This document shows positions 42,313 to 42,537 of a stretch of 42,537 nucleotides of DNA, in pieces (position 1 is the stretch's first letter; every line of letters starts with the position of its first letter). The stretch covers positions 1 to 42,537 of the forward strand of contig DFKQ01000013.1 in NCBI GenBank assembly GCA_002373875.1. Direction: 5' to 3'. The translations under genes and the position numbers were made by a program. The notes beneath the pieces were generated by a model. That model was not told the DNA's origin. It made no database searches and saw only the letters and a list, made by a program, of their open reading frames with translations. The stretch is from Lachnospiraceae bacterium UBA3641 (GTDB lineage Bacteria > Bacillota > Clostridia > Lachnospirales > Lachnospiraceae).

Positions 42313-42376
42313 ACAAATAATTATGGTATTATGATTAAGAAAAAAGGAAGAACGGTTAATGCCGTTCTGATATAAT
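42313..42376 (+). promoter_or_regulatory. Upstream region of xylB: promoter and inverted repeat
   Basis: TTCAGT and TATTAT are 17 nt apart (-10 at about 42327-42332, context GGTATTATGATT), resembling the GH3 promoter context TTATTATGATT. An inverted repeat, AGAACGG-TTAATG-CCGTTCT (42349-42368), follows, then TGATATAATG (42369-42378), an extended -10-like string too close to the start codon to be the main promoter. The palindrome is a plausible operator or leader hairpin. Confidence 0.5.
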
Positions 42377-42392
42377 GCAAGGAGGAAAAGGT

Positions 42393-42537
42393 ATGCTGTA
42401 TATTGGTGTTGATCTTGGAACAAGCGCTGTTAAGATGCTTCTGATGGACGGAAGCGGGAAGATCGAGAAGATAGTATCAAGGGAGTATCCCTTAAGCTTT
42501 CCGCATCCCGGATGGTCGGAGCAGAAGCCCGAGGACT
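42393..42537 (+). CDS. xylB: Xylulokinase (FGGY carbohydrate kinase), 5' part
   Basis: Only the first 48 residues are in the window, truncated at its end. MLYIGVDLGTSAVKMLLMD is the phosphate-1 loop of FGGY kinases, and YPLSFPHPGWSEQKPED is the typical xylulokinase continuation. GGAGG (42381-42385) precedes the ATG. Phosphorylates D-xylulose for entry into the pentose phosphate pathway. Together with the upstream GH3 and CE2 enzymes it fits xylo-oligosaccharide use. FGGY kinases of other sugars cannot be excluded from 48 residues. Confidence 0.85.
   Translation, partial: MLYIGVDLGTSAVKMLLMDGSGKIEKIVSREYPLSFPHPGWSEQKPED

Overview
The window looks like a chromosomal segment of a motile, anaerobic, plant-glycan-using Firmicute, most likely family Lachnospiraceae (Butyrivibrio/Roseburia-like). 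This rests on AGGAGG-type ribosome binding sites, a Gram-positive-type Tad (Flp1) pilus locus, a flagellin/fliS cluster, a rubrerythrin with an N-terminal rubredoxin domain, and cytoplasmic xylan-oligosaccharide enzymes. The family assignment is inference; no 16S gene is present. Housekeeping genes are intact, and I see no prophage, IS element or CRISPR array.

Layout. 1-5.4 kb: the 5' end of a tRNA (minus strand), tatD, rsmA, and a 1169-residue TPR / acidic-disordered / degenerate AAA+ protein. 5.5-7.4 kb: glgB. 7.65-13.8 kb: a flagellar unit behind a sigma-D-like promoter, with a 1023-aa repeat protein, flagellin, fliS and a receiver/HD-GYP c-di-GMP phosphodiesterase, closed by a strong terminator. 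14.1-22.7 kb: a ten-gene Tad pilus operon (tadZ, tadA, tadB, an enlarged tadC, flp1, DUF5702-like, a Cys-rich TadE-like protein, prepilin peptidase, a second TadE-like protein, a DUF6382-like protein). 22.8-24.2 kb: a flavodoxin-SCP2 fusion and a HIT protein. 24.2-26.0 kb, minus strand: murG and rubrerythrin. 26.2-28.8 kb: a two-component system that appears leaderless, and a voltage-gated-type K+ channel. 29.1-34.0 kb: hybrid histidine kinase, zinc-ribbon membrane protein, TPM protein and truA. 34.0-35.1 kb, minus strand: a CE2-type esterase. 35.4-37.6 kb: a CofE-like protein, a 36-aa membrane peptide and an aquaporin. 37.7-40.0 kb: an NlpC/P60 protein whose signal peptide is out of frame. 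40.0 kb to the end: a GH3 glycosidase and the start of xylulokinase.

The most unusual signal is an intercistronic element present three times (5407-5513, 20839-20890, 36623-36731). Each copy begins at or right after the stop codon of one gene and ends in the Shine-Dalgarno sequence of the next. Each has a TCATRAGG-type arm, a central CCTTATGA and a second (T)CATRAGG that is part of the ribosome binding site, so the central strand can pair with either arm. Two copies also share a conserved linker and a second hairpin with a compensatory base change. This is the architecture of a translational switch, in front of glgB, a prepilin peptidase and a small membrane peptide. A second, unrelated 21-nt repeat occurs identically at three intergenic sites.

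Functionally, the window combines surface appendages (flagellum, Tad pilus) with c-di-GMP and phosphorelay signalling, cell-wall enzymes (MurG, NlpC/P60), oxidative defence, and intracellular processing of acetylated xylo-oligosaccharides.
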